A stretch of DNA of 64,000 nucleotides. Origin: Ruminococcaceae bacterium HV4-5-B5C (lineage in GTDB: Bacteria; Bacillota; Clostridia; Oscillospirales; Acutalibacteraceae). The stretch spans positions 62,001-126,000 of the forward strand of contig FXYJ02000002.1 in NCBI GenBank assembly GCA_900184925.1, written 5' to 3'. Made by a program: the position numbers and the translations under genes. Shown in pieces: positions 1 through 9,049 of this stretch. Every line of letters starts with the position of its first letter. Position 1 is the first letter of the stretch. Below the pieces are notes generated by a model. That model saw nothing but the letters and a program-made list of their open reading frames with translations. It was not told where the DNA came from and ran no database searches.

Positions 1-209
1 GCCCTCAAAGGGTTTGTGCATGCAGGCTCAGCCTGCCCCTCTGCGCGTGCTTTGCATCCTTTCGCACAAGAGCGAAAGGATGGGCCTGCGCGGCCGGAGC
101 GCAAACTGAAAACAAGAAGATTCTAAGTTTGTGGTACAAGCATAGAAGTCGGGCATCTTTCCCGGATTTACGGAATGCAGCTTTCGGACGCGAAAGCTGC
201 GCAAACTTC
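1..209 (+). repeat. Dispersed modular repeat, copy R1 (cut by window start)
   Basis: This is the right part of a hairpin-rich element found five times in the window. Visible parts are a GCAGGCT-C-AGCCTGC hairpin (22-36), a 10-bp stem ATCCTTTCGC/GCGAAAGGAT (56-81), the conserved stretch ending in GCGCAAACTGAAAACAA, and a 10-bp hairpin GCAGCTTTCG/CGAAAGCTGC with loop GACG (177-200). The same blocks recur in the same order near 43.7-43.95 kb. No reading frame is preserved between copies, so it is treated as non-coding. Confidence 0.85.
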
Positions 210-247
210 CTCTTCAACATGCGGCCGTTTGCTGAGAAAGGATGAAC

Positions 248-1354
248 ATGCAACCTTTCGGGTTATATATCCACGTACCGTTCTGTAACGGCAAATGCCC
301 GTACTGCGACTTTTTCTCGCTGCGCGGTTCCGAGGCCGCGATGGACGAATATACGGACTGCGTCCTTGAAAAAATAAGGAGCAGTGCGCAAAAAACGGGC
401 CGCAAAGCGGATACACTGTATTTCGGCGGCGGCACACCGAGCCTGCTCGGCGGGAAGCGCATTGCCCGCCTGACCGAAGCGGCCCGGCGCTCGTTCGGGC
501 TCGAAAATGCCGAGATCACCGTGGAGGCGAATCCGGGCGGAGACCTTTCCGGCTTTTTCCGCGAAGCCGCAGCGGCTGGCGTCAACCGTGTATCGCTCGG
601 CCTGCAGTCTTCCGATGAAGACGAGCTGCACCTCCTCGGGCGCAGACATACGGCGGATGATGCGGCGCGGGCCGTGGAAGATGCGCGGAACGCGGGTCTT
701 ACCAACATTTCACTCGATCTCATGCTTGCGGTGCAGGGGCAGACGCAGGAAAGTCTTGCGCGCTCCGCCGCGTTCTGCGCGAACCTCGGTGCAAAGCACG
801 TTTCCGCCTATCTGCTCAAGGTCGAGCCGCACACGGCCTACTGGAAAGAGCGCGAGACGCTCCGCCTTCCCGGCGAAGACGAGACCGCCGGGCTGTACCT
901 TGCCGCGTGCCGGGAGCTTGAAAACCTCGGGTACAGGCAGTACGAAATTTCCAACTTTGCGCGTCCCGGTTTTGAGAGCCGCCACAACATGAAATACTGG
1001 CACGGTGAAGAATACCTCGGCCTCGGCCCCTCGGCGCATTCGTTCTTCGGCGGAAAGCGGTTCCATTATGAACGAAGCCTCGCCGGGTTTCTGCGCGGAG
1101 ACGGGCCGGAGCAGGACGGTTCTGGCGGAGACTTCGATGAATTCGCCATGCTGCGTCTGCGCCTTACGGAAGGGCTGACCGACAAAGCCTGCCTCGCCCG
1201 GTTCGGGTACCCGGTGCCGGAGCGCGTAAAAAAAGCCGCCCGGCTTTATGAAGCGGGCGGCCTGACGGTCTGCGGCGAGGATGGGTTTCATTTCACGCCG
1301 AAGGGCTTTCTTGTTTCCGACATGCTCACGGGGGAAATTCTGTTTGCAAAATAG
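248..1354 (+). CDS. hemW: HemW-type radical SAM protein (coproporphyrinogen oxidase-like heme chaperone)
   Basis: A radical SAM protein of about 368 residues. The cluster-binding motif CNGKCPYC (CxxxCxxC) lies at about residues 13-20 and is followed by the GGGTPS SAM-binding stretch. The length and the C-terminal domain fit the HemN/HemW family. HemW proteins are heme chaperones rather than true HemN oxidases, and the N-terminal HVPFC form fits HemW. An ATG at 242 is in frame, but the AAAGG at 237-241 abuts it directly. The ATG at 248 has the usual 6-nt spacing and is preferred. Placement upstream of hrcA matches the Bacillota hemW-hrcA-grpE-dnaK-dnaJ order, but a membrane-protein gene and repeat R2 separate it from hrcA here, and hrcA has its own promoter. 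Confidence 0.9.
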   Translation: MQPFGLYIHVPFCNGKCPYCDFFSLRGSEAAMDEYTDCVLEKIRSSAQKTGRKADTLYFGGGTPSLLGGKRIARLTEAARRSFGLENAEITVEANPGGDLSGFFREAAAAGVNRVSLGLQSSDEDELHLLGRRHTADDAARAVEDARNAGLTNISLDLMLAVQGQTQESLARSAAFCANLGAKHVSAYLLKVEPHTAYWKERETLRLPGEDETAGLYLAACRELENLGYRQYEISNFARPGFESRHNMKYWHGEEYLGLGPSAHSFFGGKRFHYERSLAGFLRGDGPEQDGSGGDFDEFAMLRLRLTEGLTDKACLARFGYPVPERVKKAARLYEAGGLTVCGEDGFHFTPKGFLVSDMLTGEILFAK

Positions 1355-1381
1355 CGGCAATTTTATGGAACGCTCAAACCG

Positions 1382-1756
1382 CTATCGGTTAAAAAAGGCG
1401 GAGGGAAGATTTGCCCCGGCGTAGGACAGCAGGAGAAGCTCCATAATATCCCTGTTGTTAATAGCAAAGTCAGGCATACTGACGTTTGGTATGTAGCAGG
1501 CCACCACAAACAGCACGCAGACAAGTACAACAGTCAGGTGAAACGGGCTGAAGTGCCGGGAGTGGAAATCGAGCTTCCGGTTTACGCAGTTCAGAAGGAT
1601 TCCGAGAATCAAATAGAGAATCCATTGAAAAATGATATATGGAAACAATTGATAACTGGTAGAGTAATATTGTTCGAAAATCCTGAGCAGCCAACTGGCT
1701 ATCATGCAGAAGATGAGAAAAATGACCGGTTCCAGAATCTGTCTTCTTTTTTTCAT
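1382..1756 (-). CDS. Small membrane protein, unknown function
   Basis: This 124-residue protein begins MKKRRQILEP. It has three hydrophobic segments (about residues 9-22, 34-55 and 71-88) separated by short charged loops. The ATG at 1756 has GAGGAG about 9 nt upstream. The open frame extends further upstream, but that part runs into repeat R2 and is not coding. It is convergent with hemW and lies in the gap between hemW and hrcA. I recognise no family. A role in the membrane is inferred only from hydrophobicity. Confidence 0.6.
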   Translation of the reverse strand: MKKRRQILEPVIFLIFCMIASWLLRIFEQYYSTSYQLFPYIIFQWILYLILGILLNCVNRKLDFHSRHFSPFHLTVVLVCVLFVVACYIPNVSMPDFAINNRDIMELLLLSYAGANLPSAFFNR

Positions 1757-1856
1757 GGCAAACACTCCTCTTTCGTCTTGCAGAGGATTCAGCTTCTCTG
1801 CGGCATGGCTTTCACGGTACAGAGGCTGAGAAACGCGAATGAGATTTTCGCGCTTC

Positions 1857-2334
1857 CCAGAGTTACGGTATGCAGCTTTCGGACGCGAAAGCTGCGCAAA
1901 GCGTGTAGGGGGAGAGAACAGACTGCTGCAGGTTCCCGTTTCTCTCCCCCTACGACCCCCGGGACCTGTCAGCACCCGCGCAGGGATCGACCGGCATTCC
2001 GGTTTTCATGGACGTTTGGAAATGTACCCTGACTGCAATCAGAGGCACTCAGGCAAAAATTTCAGCCGTAACAAGGAACATCACAGGGCCAATGAATCGG
2101 TAGAAGGCAGATGACGGGTGCCGGGGGTGCAGGGGACGCGGGTGTGCAACACCTTACGCGCCTACGGCGACCACGACTTCAACCCGGATATAGGCTATCG
2201 TTTATTCTTCGCACCGGGACCCCTCAAAGGGCTCGTGCATGCAGGCTCAGCCTGCCCCCCCTGCGCGACCTTGCGTCCTTTCGGTCAAGATCGAAAGTAT
2301 GGGCCCGCGCGGCCTGAGCGCAAACTGAAAACAA
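1857..2334 (+). repeat. Dispersed modular repeat, copy R2
   Basis: This is the most complete simple copy. In order it has: the GCAGCTTTCG hairpin (1872-1895); a long GGGGGAGAGAA/TTCTCTCCCCC stem (about 1909-1950); a block with GGGACCTGTCA and a gatcgaccggc/ttttcatggacgttt core; a block with CCAATGAATCGGTAGAAGG; a block with GTGCAACACCTTACGCGCC; then the GCAGGCT/AGCCTGC hairpin and the end GCGCAAACTGAAAACAA. Short open frames across it do not match those in R3-R5, because indels shift the frame. It sits between the small membrane gene and the hrcA promoter. The 2335-2567 stretch after it holds nothing I recognise. Confidence 0.85.
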
Positions 2335-2567
2335 AAAGAAACATGGTTGCCGAGGATAAAGAAGAGTGCACGGAAAAAGCACAATAATTCACTGCAGGAA
2401 AACTATAGCTGCAATTGTTCCTTTTGTCAATAAAAATAAAGCGGGACCGGTCTCCACATTGCAGGCCGGACAAAACCGCCCCGAAAACAGCGGATTCACC
2501 TCTGGTTTTCCGCGGCGAAACCGCAGGAATGCCCCCGGTTTGTCACAATTAGTTTACAAATAAGAAC

Positions 2568-2596
2568 TTGACATTCGGGCAAAGTAATGGTACTCT
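2568..2596 (+). promoter_or_regulatory. SigA-type promoter of the hrcA-grpE-dnaK-dnaJ operon
   Basis: A perfect -35 box TTGACA (2568-2573) is followed after 17 bp by TACTCT (2591-2596), a weak -10. An overlapping TTATAA is an alternative -10. The promoter lies directly upstream of the CIRCE operator, as expected for HrcA-controlled class I heat-shock operons. Confidence 0.75.
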
Positions 2597-2607
2597 TATA
2601 AACAGAG

Positions 2608-2634
2608 TTAGCACTCTTACATATCGAGTGCTAA
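2608..2634 (+). promoter_or_regulatory. CIRCE operator (HrcA binding site)
   Basis: TTAGCACTC (2608-2616), a 9-nt spacer, and GAGTGCTAA (2626-2634) make a perfect match to the CIRCE consensus. It lies between the promoter and the hrcA start, so HrcA bound here would repress the whole heat-shock operon, including hrcA itself. Confidence 0.97.
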
Positions 2635-2659
2635 TCCAAAGAAAAAGAAGGGAAAAGGG

Positions 2660-3691
2660 TTGGAACTGAGCGATCGAAAACGGAAAATACTTGCGGCGGT
2701 CGCGGAGCTTTATATCGCCACGGGCGAACCGGTCGGCTCAAAATCGCTCTGTGACACTCTTGACTTTCATGTCTCCCCGGCGACCGTACGCAACGAGATG
2801 AGCGAGCTGAGCGCGATGGGGCTGCTGGAGCAGCCGCACACCTCGGCCGGGCGTGTCCCTTCGCAGAAGGGCTACCGCGTCTACATTGACTCGCTGATGA
2901 AGCTGCGCCCCATTTCGCCCGAAGAAAAGCAGTATCTCGACAGCATGATTCTTCCGGCAGCCTATGACCCGGAGAAACTGCTCGAAGGCGTCGCGAAGGT
3001 GCTCGCCTCCATGACGAGGTACGCTGCGGTCTCCACCACGCCGAGCGGCGAGGGCGGAGTGATCCGGGCGGTGCAGCTGGTGCAGACCAGCCGGCGCACG
3101 GCAATGGTCATTCTGATGACTTCGGCAGGCACGATGAAAAGCCGCGTGTTCCACTGTGACTTCGACCTGACGCCGGAAATCCTTCGGGTGTTCTTCCGGC
3201 TGCTGAACGAAAAGCTGGCGGGCGTTTCCGTTTCCTCCGTAACTCCGGCCTATATGCAGACGCTGGCGGCTTCGCTTGGCGAAATGGCCATGATGATGAG
3301 CTCGGCGCTGATGGCGGTGGCCGAAACTGCGCGGGAATCCGTGCGGTCGGGCGTTTGCCTGAACGGTGAGGTCAACCTGCTGTTTTACCCGGAGTTCGGG
3401 CAGAGTGAGATTCGCCGCATCGTCGACTTCCTCTCGCGCCCCGCAGATCTGTGCCGGTTGCTCGAACGGAGCAGCAGCGCGATGAAGGTGCTCATCGGCA
3501 TGGAAACGAAGAGGCCGGAGCTGCAGGATTCCAGCGTGGTTGTTTCGCGCTACACGGTTGGCGGAAGGGATGCCGGCGCAATCGCCGTCATCGGGCCGAC
3601 GCGCATGAACTACAGCAGAATTATTTCAAACATGGAATACCTTTCGGATTCGGTGGGCAGGATGCTGACCGAGCTGATGGATCTCGATTAA
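2660..3691 (+). CDS. hrcA: Heat-inducible transcription repressor HrcA
   Basis: This 343-residue protein matches HrcA over its full length. It has an N-terminal winged-helix domain (about 1-75, with the SPATVRNEMSELSAMGLLEQPHTSAGRVPS stretch broken by the typical turn) and a GAF-like effector domain, ending in the conserved RMLTEL. HrcA represses class I heat-shock genes through CIRCE and needs GroEL for activity. The start is TTG, 8-9 nt after a GGGAAAAGGG purine run, 25 bp past CIRCE. It is the first gene of the operon, with grpE starting 15 bp downstream. The CIRCE-first arrangement implies autoregulation. Confidence 0.97.
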   Translation: MELSDRKRKILAAVAELYIATGEPVGSKSLCDTLDFHVSPATVRNEMSELSAMGLLEQPHTSAGRVPSQKGYRVYIDSLMKLRPISPEEKQYLDSMILPAAYDPEKLLEGVAKVLASMTRYAAVSTTPSGEGGVIRAVQLVQTSRRTAMVILMTSAGTMKSRVFHCDFDLTPEILRVFFRLLNEKLAGVSVSSVTPAYMQTLAASLGEMAMMMSSALMAVAETARESVRSGVCLNGEVNLLFYPEFGQSEIRRIVDFLSRPADLCRLLERSSSAMKVLIGMETKRPELQDSSVVVSRYTVGGRDAGAIAVIGPTRMNYSRIISNMEYLSDSVGRMLTELMDLD

Positions 3692-3706
3692 GAAGGGGGT
3701 TTTCCC

Positions 3707-4315
3707 TTGAACCGGGAAAAAGAAAACACAGAGAAAAACAAGAAGACCGAAGGGCCTGTGAAAGAAGAGAACCGGCCGAAGGCCGAAACGCAGGCGGGAA
3801 CGCCGCAGCCGAAAGAGCCGGAGCGGGAAAGCTCCACTGAAGATACGATCCGCGGGGAGATGGAAGAAATGAAGAAAAAACTCGCGGAGACCGAAGAGGC
3901 TCTTGCAAAGCAGAAAGACGCGCTGCTCCGCACAGCCGCCGAGTATGACAACTTCCGCAAGCGCACGGCGCGCGAAAAAGAATCGCTTTACGGGGATGCC
4001 ACGGCGGACGCCGTGAAAGAGTTCCTCGGTGTTGCAGATAACCTCGAGCGTGCGCTGGAGCAGGAAGACTGTACGGTCGAAGACCTTCGCAAGGGTGTTG
4101 AGATGACGCAGAAGCAGATGCTCGCAGCGCTCGAAAAGCTCGGTGTCACCGAGATGGGCCACGAGGGCGATCCGTTCAATCCCGAATTCCACAGCGCCGT
4201 TGCCCACATCGATGATGAGAACCTCGGCGAGAATGTCATCGCGAAGGTGTTCCAGAAGGGCTACCGCATCGGCGACAAAGTGATCCGCCACGCGATGGTT
4301 CAGGCCGCAAACTAA
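3707..4315 (+). CDS. grpE: Nucleotide exchange factor GrpE
   Basis: A 202-residue protein with a long, charged, low-complexity N-terminus (about 1-45, rich in K/E/N), a coiled coil at about 45-95, and the GrpE head with the conserved RKRTAREKE and VIRHAMVQ signatures near the C-terminus. GrpE releases ADP from DnaK. Translation starts at TTG with AGAAGGGGG upstream. It lies 15 bp after hrcA and 180 bp before dnaK. That gap holds no recognised promoter or terminator, so the genes are probably co-transcribed. Confidence 0.96.
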   Translation: MNREKENTEKNKKTEGPVKEENRPKAETQAGTPQPKEPERESSTEDTIRGEMEEMKKKLAETEEALAKQKDALLRTAAEYDNFRKRTAREKESLYGDATADAVKEFLGVADNLERALEQEDCTVEDLRKGVEMTQKQMLAALEKLGVTEMGHEGDPFNPEFHSAVAHIDDENLGENVIAKVFQKGYRIGDKVIRHAMVQAAN

Positions 4316-4495
4316 GGTAAACTGAGTTTGCAAGCACGCCCCACCGTTTTGCCGCGTGAAACCTTAGCCGGCTGGTGAAGTGTCCCGGCAAAATCAAGAG
4401 ATCAGGCCAATAACCGAAAAGCGGGCGACCGTTTCCGGTTTCATCCATAGATAGCGTTTCAAAACTGAATTTGAATTTTATTGGAGGTAATAAAT

Positions 4496-6367
4496 ATGTC
4501 CAAGACAATCGGTATCGACCTTGGCACAACCAATTCCTGCGTCGCCGTAATTGAAGGCGGCAAACCTGTTGTAATCCCGAACTCCGAAGGTGCGCGCACG
4601 ACGCCCTCCGTCGTCGCGTTTTCAAAGACCGGTGAGCGCATGGTCGGCCAGGTGGCAAAACGTCAGGCCATTACAAACCCGGACCGCACCGTTTCCTCCA
4701 TCAAGCGCGAGATGGGTTCCGATTATAAAGTGAACATCGACAGCAAGAGCTTCACTCCGCAGGAGATTTCCGCCATGATCCTTCAGAAACTGAAGGCCGA
4801 CGCGGAAGCCTACCTCGGCGAAACCGTCAACTCCGCCGTCATCACGGTTCCGGCGTATTTTACCGACAGCCAGCGCCAGGCCACGAAGGACGCAGGCAAG
4901 ATTGCAGGCCTCGACGTGAAGCGCATCATCAACGAACCGACGGCCGCGGCTCTCTCCTACGGCATCGACAAGGGCCAGGAGCAGAAGATTATGGTCTATG
5001 ACCTCGGCGGCGGCACATTCGACGTTTCCATCATTGAGATGGGCGACGGCGTGCAGGAAGTTCTGGCCACGGCGGGCAACAACCGTCTCGGCGGCGACGA
5101 CTTCGACAAGCGCGTCATGGACTGGATGTCCAGTGAATTCAAAAAGGAAAACGGCATTGACCTTTCCGGCGACAAGATGGCTATGCAGCGCCTCAAGGAA
5201 GCTGCAGAAAAAGCGAAGATCGAGCTTTCCGGCATGACTTCCACGCAGATCAACCTGCCGTTCATCACGGCGGACGCGACGGGCCCGAAACATCTCGACA
5301 TGAACCTGACCCGCGCAAAGTTCGACGAACTGACTGCAGACCTCGTTGAAAAGACTGTCGGCCCGGTGAAGCAGGCGCTTTCCGACGCGGGACTCTCCTT
5401 CAACGATATCGGCAAGATCCTGATGGTCGGCGGTTCTTCCCGTATGCCGGCGGTGCAGGAAGCCGTGAAGAAGCTTTCCGGCAAGGAACCGTTCAAGGGC
5501 ATCAATCCGGACGAGTGCGTCGCTATCGGCGCTTCGCTGCAGGCGGGCGTTCTCGGCGGCGAAGTTGAAGGGCTGCTCCTCCTCGACGTTACTCCTCTTT
5601 CGCTCGGCGTTGAGACGATGGGCGGCGTCATGACGAAGATAATCGACCGCAACACCACGATCCCGACGAAAAAGAGCCAGATCTTCTCGACGGCTGCGGA
5701 CGGCCAGACCTCCGTTGAGGTCAACGTGCTGCAGGGCGAACGCGAATTTGCCCGCGACAACAAACAGCTCGGCCTCTTCAAGCTCGACGGCATCGCTCCG
5801 GCACCGCGCGGAATTCCCCAGATTGAGGTTACGTTCGACATCGACGCCAACGGCATCGTGAACGTTTCCGCAAAAGACCTCGGAACCGGCAAACAGCAGA
5901 AGATCACAATTTCTTCGAGCTCCAACATGAGCAAAGACGATATCGACAAGGCCGTCAAGGAAGCTTCGAAGTTCGAGGCGGAAGACAAGAAGCGCCGCGA
6001 AGCGGTCGACACCAAGAACGAGGCCGAAAACCTCTGCTATGCGGTCGAGAAGCTGCTGAAAGACAGCGGCGACAAGATTGAAGAATCTGACAAGACCGAC
6101 CTGAATGCGAAAGTTTCCGCACTCCGTTCGGCAATGTCTTCCGACAATGCCGACGACATGAAGGCGAAGACCGAGGAACTCCAGAAGGCCATGTACGCGG
6201 TGAGCGAGAAGCTCTACAAGAACGCTGCGCCGCAGGGTCAGCCTCAGCAGGGCCAGCCGTATCAGGCAGACCCGCAGCAGCCGAACCCGGGTCCGTCTGC
6301 CGGTGCGGATGGAAACACCGTCTATAATGCGGAATATCATGATGTAGACGACAACGATAAGAAATAA
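4496..6367 (+). CDS. dnaK: Chaperone protein DnaK (Hsp70)
   Basis: This 623-residue Hsp70 is complete. It starts [15 protein letters not shown] and carries the phosphate loops ([18 protein letters not shown]), the substrate-binding domain, and a Q/P-rich C-terminal tail ending near [11 protein letters not shown]. Such a tail with a final acidic stretch is usual for bacterial DnaK. GGAGG at 4483-4487 fixes the ATG at 4496. It works with GrpE and DnaJ in protein folding. A 14-bp hairpin follows the stop. Confidence 0.98.
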   Translation: MSKTIGIDLGTTNSCVAVIEGGKPVVIPNSEGARTTPSVVAFSKTGERMVGQVAKRQAITNPDRTVSSIKREMGSDYKVNIDSKSFTPQEISAMILQKLKADAEAYLGETVNSAVITVPAYFTDSQRQATKDAGKIAGLDVKRIINEPTAAALSYGIDKGQEQKIMVYDLGGGTFDVSIIEMGDGVQEVLATAGNNRLGGDDFDKRVMDWMSSEFKKENGIDLSGDKMAMQRLKEAAEKAKIELSGMTSTQINLPFITADATGPKHLDMNLTRAKFDELTADLVEKTVGPVKQALSDAGLSFNDIGKILMVGGSSRMPAVQEAVKKLSGKEPFKGINPDECVAIGASLQAGVLGGEVEGLLLLDVTPLSLGVETMGGVMTKIIDRNTTIPTKKSQIFSTAADGQTSVEVNVLQGEREFARDNKQLGLFKLDGIAPAPRGIPQIEVTFDIDANGIVNVSAKDLGTGKQQKITISSSSNMSKDDIDKAVKEASKFEAEDKKRREAVDTKNEAENLCYAVEKLLKDSGDKIEESDKTDLNAKVSALRSAMSSDNADDMKAKTEELQKAMYAVSEKLYKNAAPQGQPQQGQPYQADPQQPNPGPSAGADGNTVYNAEYHDVDDNDKK

Positions 6368-6399
6368 CTTACCTTTTCTTTGGAAAAAGAAAAGGTAAG
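6368..6399 (+). terminator. Hairpin after dnaK
   Basis: CTTACCTTTTCTTT (6368-6381), a 4-nt loop, and the perfect complement (6386-6399) begin right after the dnaK stop. There is no T-run after the stem, so it may be an mRNA-stabilising or partial termination structure that sets the dnaK:dnaJ ratio. A close relative follows dnaJ. Confidence 0.6.
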
Positions 6400-6595
6400 C
6401 CCAAAAGAAACCACGCGCCTTCGGCGCTAATTTCTCAGGCAAAGCAAAAGCAAACCAGGAGAAACCGCGTATCCCCGGCGAAAAAGCCGGGCGGCGCGGA
6501 GGAAAAGAACAATGCCCGAAAAATCGACCGCCTGCGGCAACAGCCCGGGCGGCGGTTTCGGCAAAACATATTGAGCATTTGATCCACTGCGGGAT

Positions 6596-6617
6596 GGGGC
6601 AGCCGGCCGGCTGCCCC
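6596..6617 (+). promoter_or_regulatory. Perfect 22-bp palindrome upstream of dnaJ
   Basis: Positions 6596-6606 (GGGGCAGCCGG) are followed directly by their exact complement (6607-6617), with no loop. It lies 29 bp before the probable dnaJ start, in an otherwise unassigned 246-bp gap between dnaK and dnaJ. It could be a protein-binding site or an RNA fold near the ribosome-binding site. No T-run follows, so it is not a standard terminator. Confidence 0.5.
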
Positions 6618-6645
6618 TCACCGTGTCATTTCGGGAGTGATGGGC

Positions 6646-7797
6646 TTGGCTGAAAAAGACTACTATGAAGTAATGGGCGTGCAGAGAAATGCCACAGACG
6701 CCGAGATCAAAAAAGCATATCGGGATCTTGCAAAAAAGTACCACCCCGATCTGCATCCTGGCGACAAAAATGCGGAAGCGAAGTTCAAGGAGATCAACGA
6801 GGCTTACGAGGTGCTCTCCGACAAAGACAAGCGCGCGCGTTACGACCAGTTTGGCCAGGCGGGGGTGGACTCCAGCTTCGGCGGCGGTGCGGGCGGGAGC
6901 CCGTTCACCGGCAATATCAATATCGATGATATTTTCAACAGCGTGTTCGGCGGCTTCGGGTTCGACGGATTCGGCGGAGGCGGCGGAAGGCACGCGGCGA
7001 CAAACGCGCCGCGCCGCGGCAGCGACAGCGAGTCCTCCGTGACCATCAGCTTCGAGGAAGCGGCGAAGGGCTGTGTGAAAACCATCAATTATGAGCAGGT
7101 GGAGGCGTGCGCCGAGTGCCACGGCACCGGGGCGAAAGACGGCTCGACCCGCACATGCCCGCAGTGCAACGGCGCGGGCCAGGTCCGCGTGAGCCAGCGC
7201 ACACCGTTTGGCATGGTGCAGACGACGCGCACCTGCGACCGCTGCGGAGGCACCGGCAAGGTGATTGACGATCCGTGCACGGCCTGCAGCGGGTCCGGCA
7301 GGGTGCACCGTCATAAATCGATTGAGATCAATATTCCGGCGGGCATTGACGGCAATCAGGTGCTGAATGTAAGCGGCAAAGGGAACGCCGGCGTGAACGG
7401 CGGCCCGGACGGCGATCTGCATGTTCTTGTGAATGTGCAGCCTCATCCCATTTTCGAGCGCCGCGGCATCGACATCTGGTGTGAGCTGCCGGTTACCTTT
7501 ACGCAGGCGGCTCTCGGCGCGGAGGTCATCGTGCCTACGATCGACGGCAAGGTGGAGTATCAGATTCACCCGGGCACTCAGCCCGGCGACGTGTTCAAGC
7601 TGCGCGCCAAGGGAATTCCGAAGCTCGGCAGCAGGGGGCGCGGCGACCAGTATGTGCGCATGACCGTCGAGGTGCCGAAGAACCTTTCGCAGAAGCAGAA
7701 AGACCTGCTCCGCGAGTTCGAAAGCTCGGCCGAGGAGAAAAACTACCAGAAGCGCCGCTCATTCTTCGAGAAGCTGAAGGACATGTTCGGCGAATGA
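6646..7797 (+). CDS. dnaJ: Chaperone protein DnaJ (Hsp40)
   Basis: A full-length type I DnaJ of about 383 residues. It has a J domain with HPD (in [10 protein letters not shown]), a Gly/Phe-rich linker, four CxxCxGxG zinc motifs ([32 protein letters not shown]) and the C-terminal peptide-binding domains. In-frame GTG (6637) and ATG (6640) codons overlap the CGGGAG ribosome site. The TTG at 6646 has 8-nt spacing and gives the usual MAEKDYYEV start, so it is preferred. It ends the hrcA operon and is separated from dnaK by a hairpin and 246 bp of unassigned sequence. Confidence 0.97.
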   Translation: MAEKDYYEVMGVQRNATDAEIKKAYRDLAKKYHPDLHPGDKNAEAKFKEINEAYEVLSDKDKRARYDQFGQAGVDSSFGGGAGGSPFTGNINIDDIFNSVFGGFGFDGFGGGGGRHAATNAPRRGSDSESSVTISFEEAAKGCVKTINYEQVEACAECHGTGAKDGSTRTCPQCNGAGQVRVSQRTPFGMVQTTRTCDRCGGTGKVIDDPCTACSGSGRVHRHKSIEINIPAGIDGNQVLNVSGKGNAGVNGGPDGDLHVLVNVQPHPIFERRGIDIWCELPVTFTQAALGAEVIVPTIDGKVEYQIHPGTQPGDVFKLRAKGIPKLGSRGRGDQYVRMTVEVPKNLSQKQKDLLREFESSAEEKNYQKRRSFFEKLKDMFGE

Positions 7798-7829
7798 CCT
7801 GCCCCTTCTTTGAAAAAAGAAAAGGCAGG
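7798..7829 (+). terminator. Hairpin after dnaJ
   Basis: CCTGCCCCTTCTTT pairs with AAAGAAAAGGCAGG with two mismatches. It starts at the dnaJ stop. Sequence and position resemble the hairpin after dnaK, and both are followed by an aaaAGAAACC stretch, so the two look like copies of one short element. Confidence 0.6.
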
Positions 7830-7891
7830 ATGAAAAGAAACCGCAAGAAAGAATCCGGAGAGAGGGAAATCCCTTTCTCCGGATTTTCGCT

Positions 7892-8587
7892 TTATGAGAA
7901 GTATTTCTGCACGACGTCTTTGTAGATCGACTGGATTTCGGAGTGCTGCTCGTCGTCGTACATGTCGAGGTCGCTCTGTGTGACCGTCCCGGCCAGCCCC
8001 TTTGTTTTCAGTTCGTCCGACGGCACTGCATATTTTCCCTGATAATCGCCGGCGGCGACATAATTGTTGTGGTTTTCGTCGTGCAGAAGGAAAAGAAGAT
8101 ATTCCCGGCCGACCTGCACGGGCTTCTGGGACGTGGAACAGATTCGTTTTGTTACGCCATCGCTTTCCGTCCAGAGATAATAAGCCTGCGCGAAAGAAAT
8201 CTGGTCACCGGGCTTGACGGTGCCTTTGAACACCTTCGTGACTTTCATTCCCCAGAATGTATATCCGACCGTCGGAAGATTTTCTTTCAATTTGGGATTG
8301 TCGTAAGTGCCGACGTTTTGCCCGAGTTTTTTTTGGCCGACACATTCCACGATCGCATCGGACGCATCCTCAAGGTCCGCCAGATTGTTAAACATACGGC
8401 GGTCCATTTCTTCGTGGACGACCTGCGCATCCGGCGTATCTTCCGCAATGCCGCTCGTCTGGTCGACCGGCGAGGAAGAAGCCTTCTGCCCGGAAGAAGC
8501 ACTGTGCCCCCCACCAGAGCATGAGACAAGCAGGCAGGCCGAAAGGAAAGCGGTAAGAACCGCCGCTGCCTGTTTCACCTTTTTCAA
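7892..8587 (-). CDS. Secreted lipoprotein, unknown function
   Basis: A 231-residue protein with a lipoprotein signal peptide. The lipobox LVSC puts the lipidated cysteine at residue 23, followed by a Gly/Ser-rich linker. The rest is soluble and would face the outside of the membrane. It contains a stretch like that of proteins that meter exported factors (VFKGTVKPGDQISF, then GREYLLFL), a pattern common in Bacillota lipoproteins without assigned function. The start is TTG with AGGAGAGG upstream. It stands alone, convergent with dnaJ. No binding partner can be inferred. Confidence 0.8.
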   Translation of the reverse strand: MKKVKQAAAVLTAFLSACLLVSCSGGGHSASSGQKASSSPVDQTSGIAEDTPDAQVVHEEMDRRMFNNLADLEDASDAIVECVGQKKLGQNVGTYDNPKLKENLPTVGYTFWGMKVTKVFKGTVKPGDQISFAQAYYLWTESDGVTKRICSTSQKPVQVGREYLLFLLHDENHNNYVAAGDYQGKYAVPSDELKTKGLAGTVTQSDLDMYDDEQHSEIQSIYKDVVQKYFS

Positions 8588-8779
8588 AAAATCCTCTCCT
8601 TTGCAGTTTGGCTGCTTTGCGCGAACATCCCGGAAATATTCTCATTCTGAATTCATAATATTCCAGAATATTCCTGACTGCAAGAGGGGAAAACAAAATT
8701 CTGTAAAAAGAACATTGAAAACACGCCGCGCGGAAGTACTCCCGACTTGTCGGTTGGGATTGATTCAGGCGGCGCCGCG

Positions 8780-9049
8780 TCAGAGCTTCAGCAGCAGAAC
8801 CGCATACCCGGCGGCCAGAGCGAGGTTGACGCAGAGAAGCAGAATGCGGAACGCCGTCTTCGGCATTTTCTTACCGGGAACCGTGAGAAGGAAAAAGTTC
8901 ACCCCGAAAAAGACGAACGGAATGCTGATTTCGGCGACCCGGAACGCAGTGCCGCCGGAAAAGCTCAGAAGCAGGAGAAAGACGCACGTTACGAACATCG
9001 TGATCGTCGTTGTGACCCCCGCTTTTTGCAAAGCAAGTTTTCGGTTCAT
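8780..9049 (-). CDS. Small membrane protein coupled to the alpha/beta hydrolase gene
   Basis: 89 residues starting MNRKLALQKAG, with three hydrophobic segments (about 13-32, 44-60 and 70-88). Its ATG (9049) overlaps the hydrolase stop as ATGA, and GGGAGG lies just upstream, so translation is coupled. The three-segment topology resembles the N-terminal membrane part of the hydrolase itself, which suggests partial duplication or shared membrane placement (inference). No family recognised. Confidence 0.7.
   Translation of the reverse strand: MNRKLALQKAGVTTTITMFVTCVFLLLLSFSGGTAFRVAEISIPFVFFGVNFFLLTVPGKKMPKTAFRILLLCVNLALAAGYAVLLLKL

Noticed and set aside
4622..6442. 606-residue open frame on the minus strand
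   Set aside because: It is the mirror of dnaK codon bias, with no ribosome site or family match.
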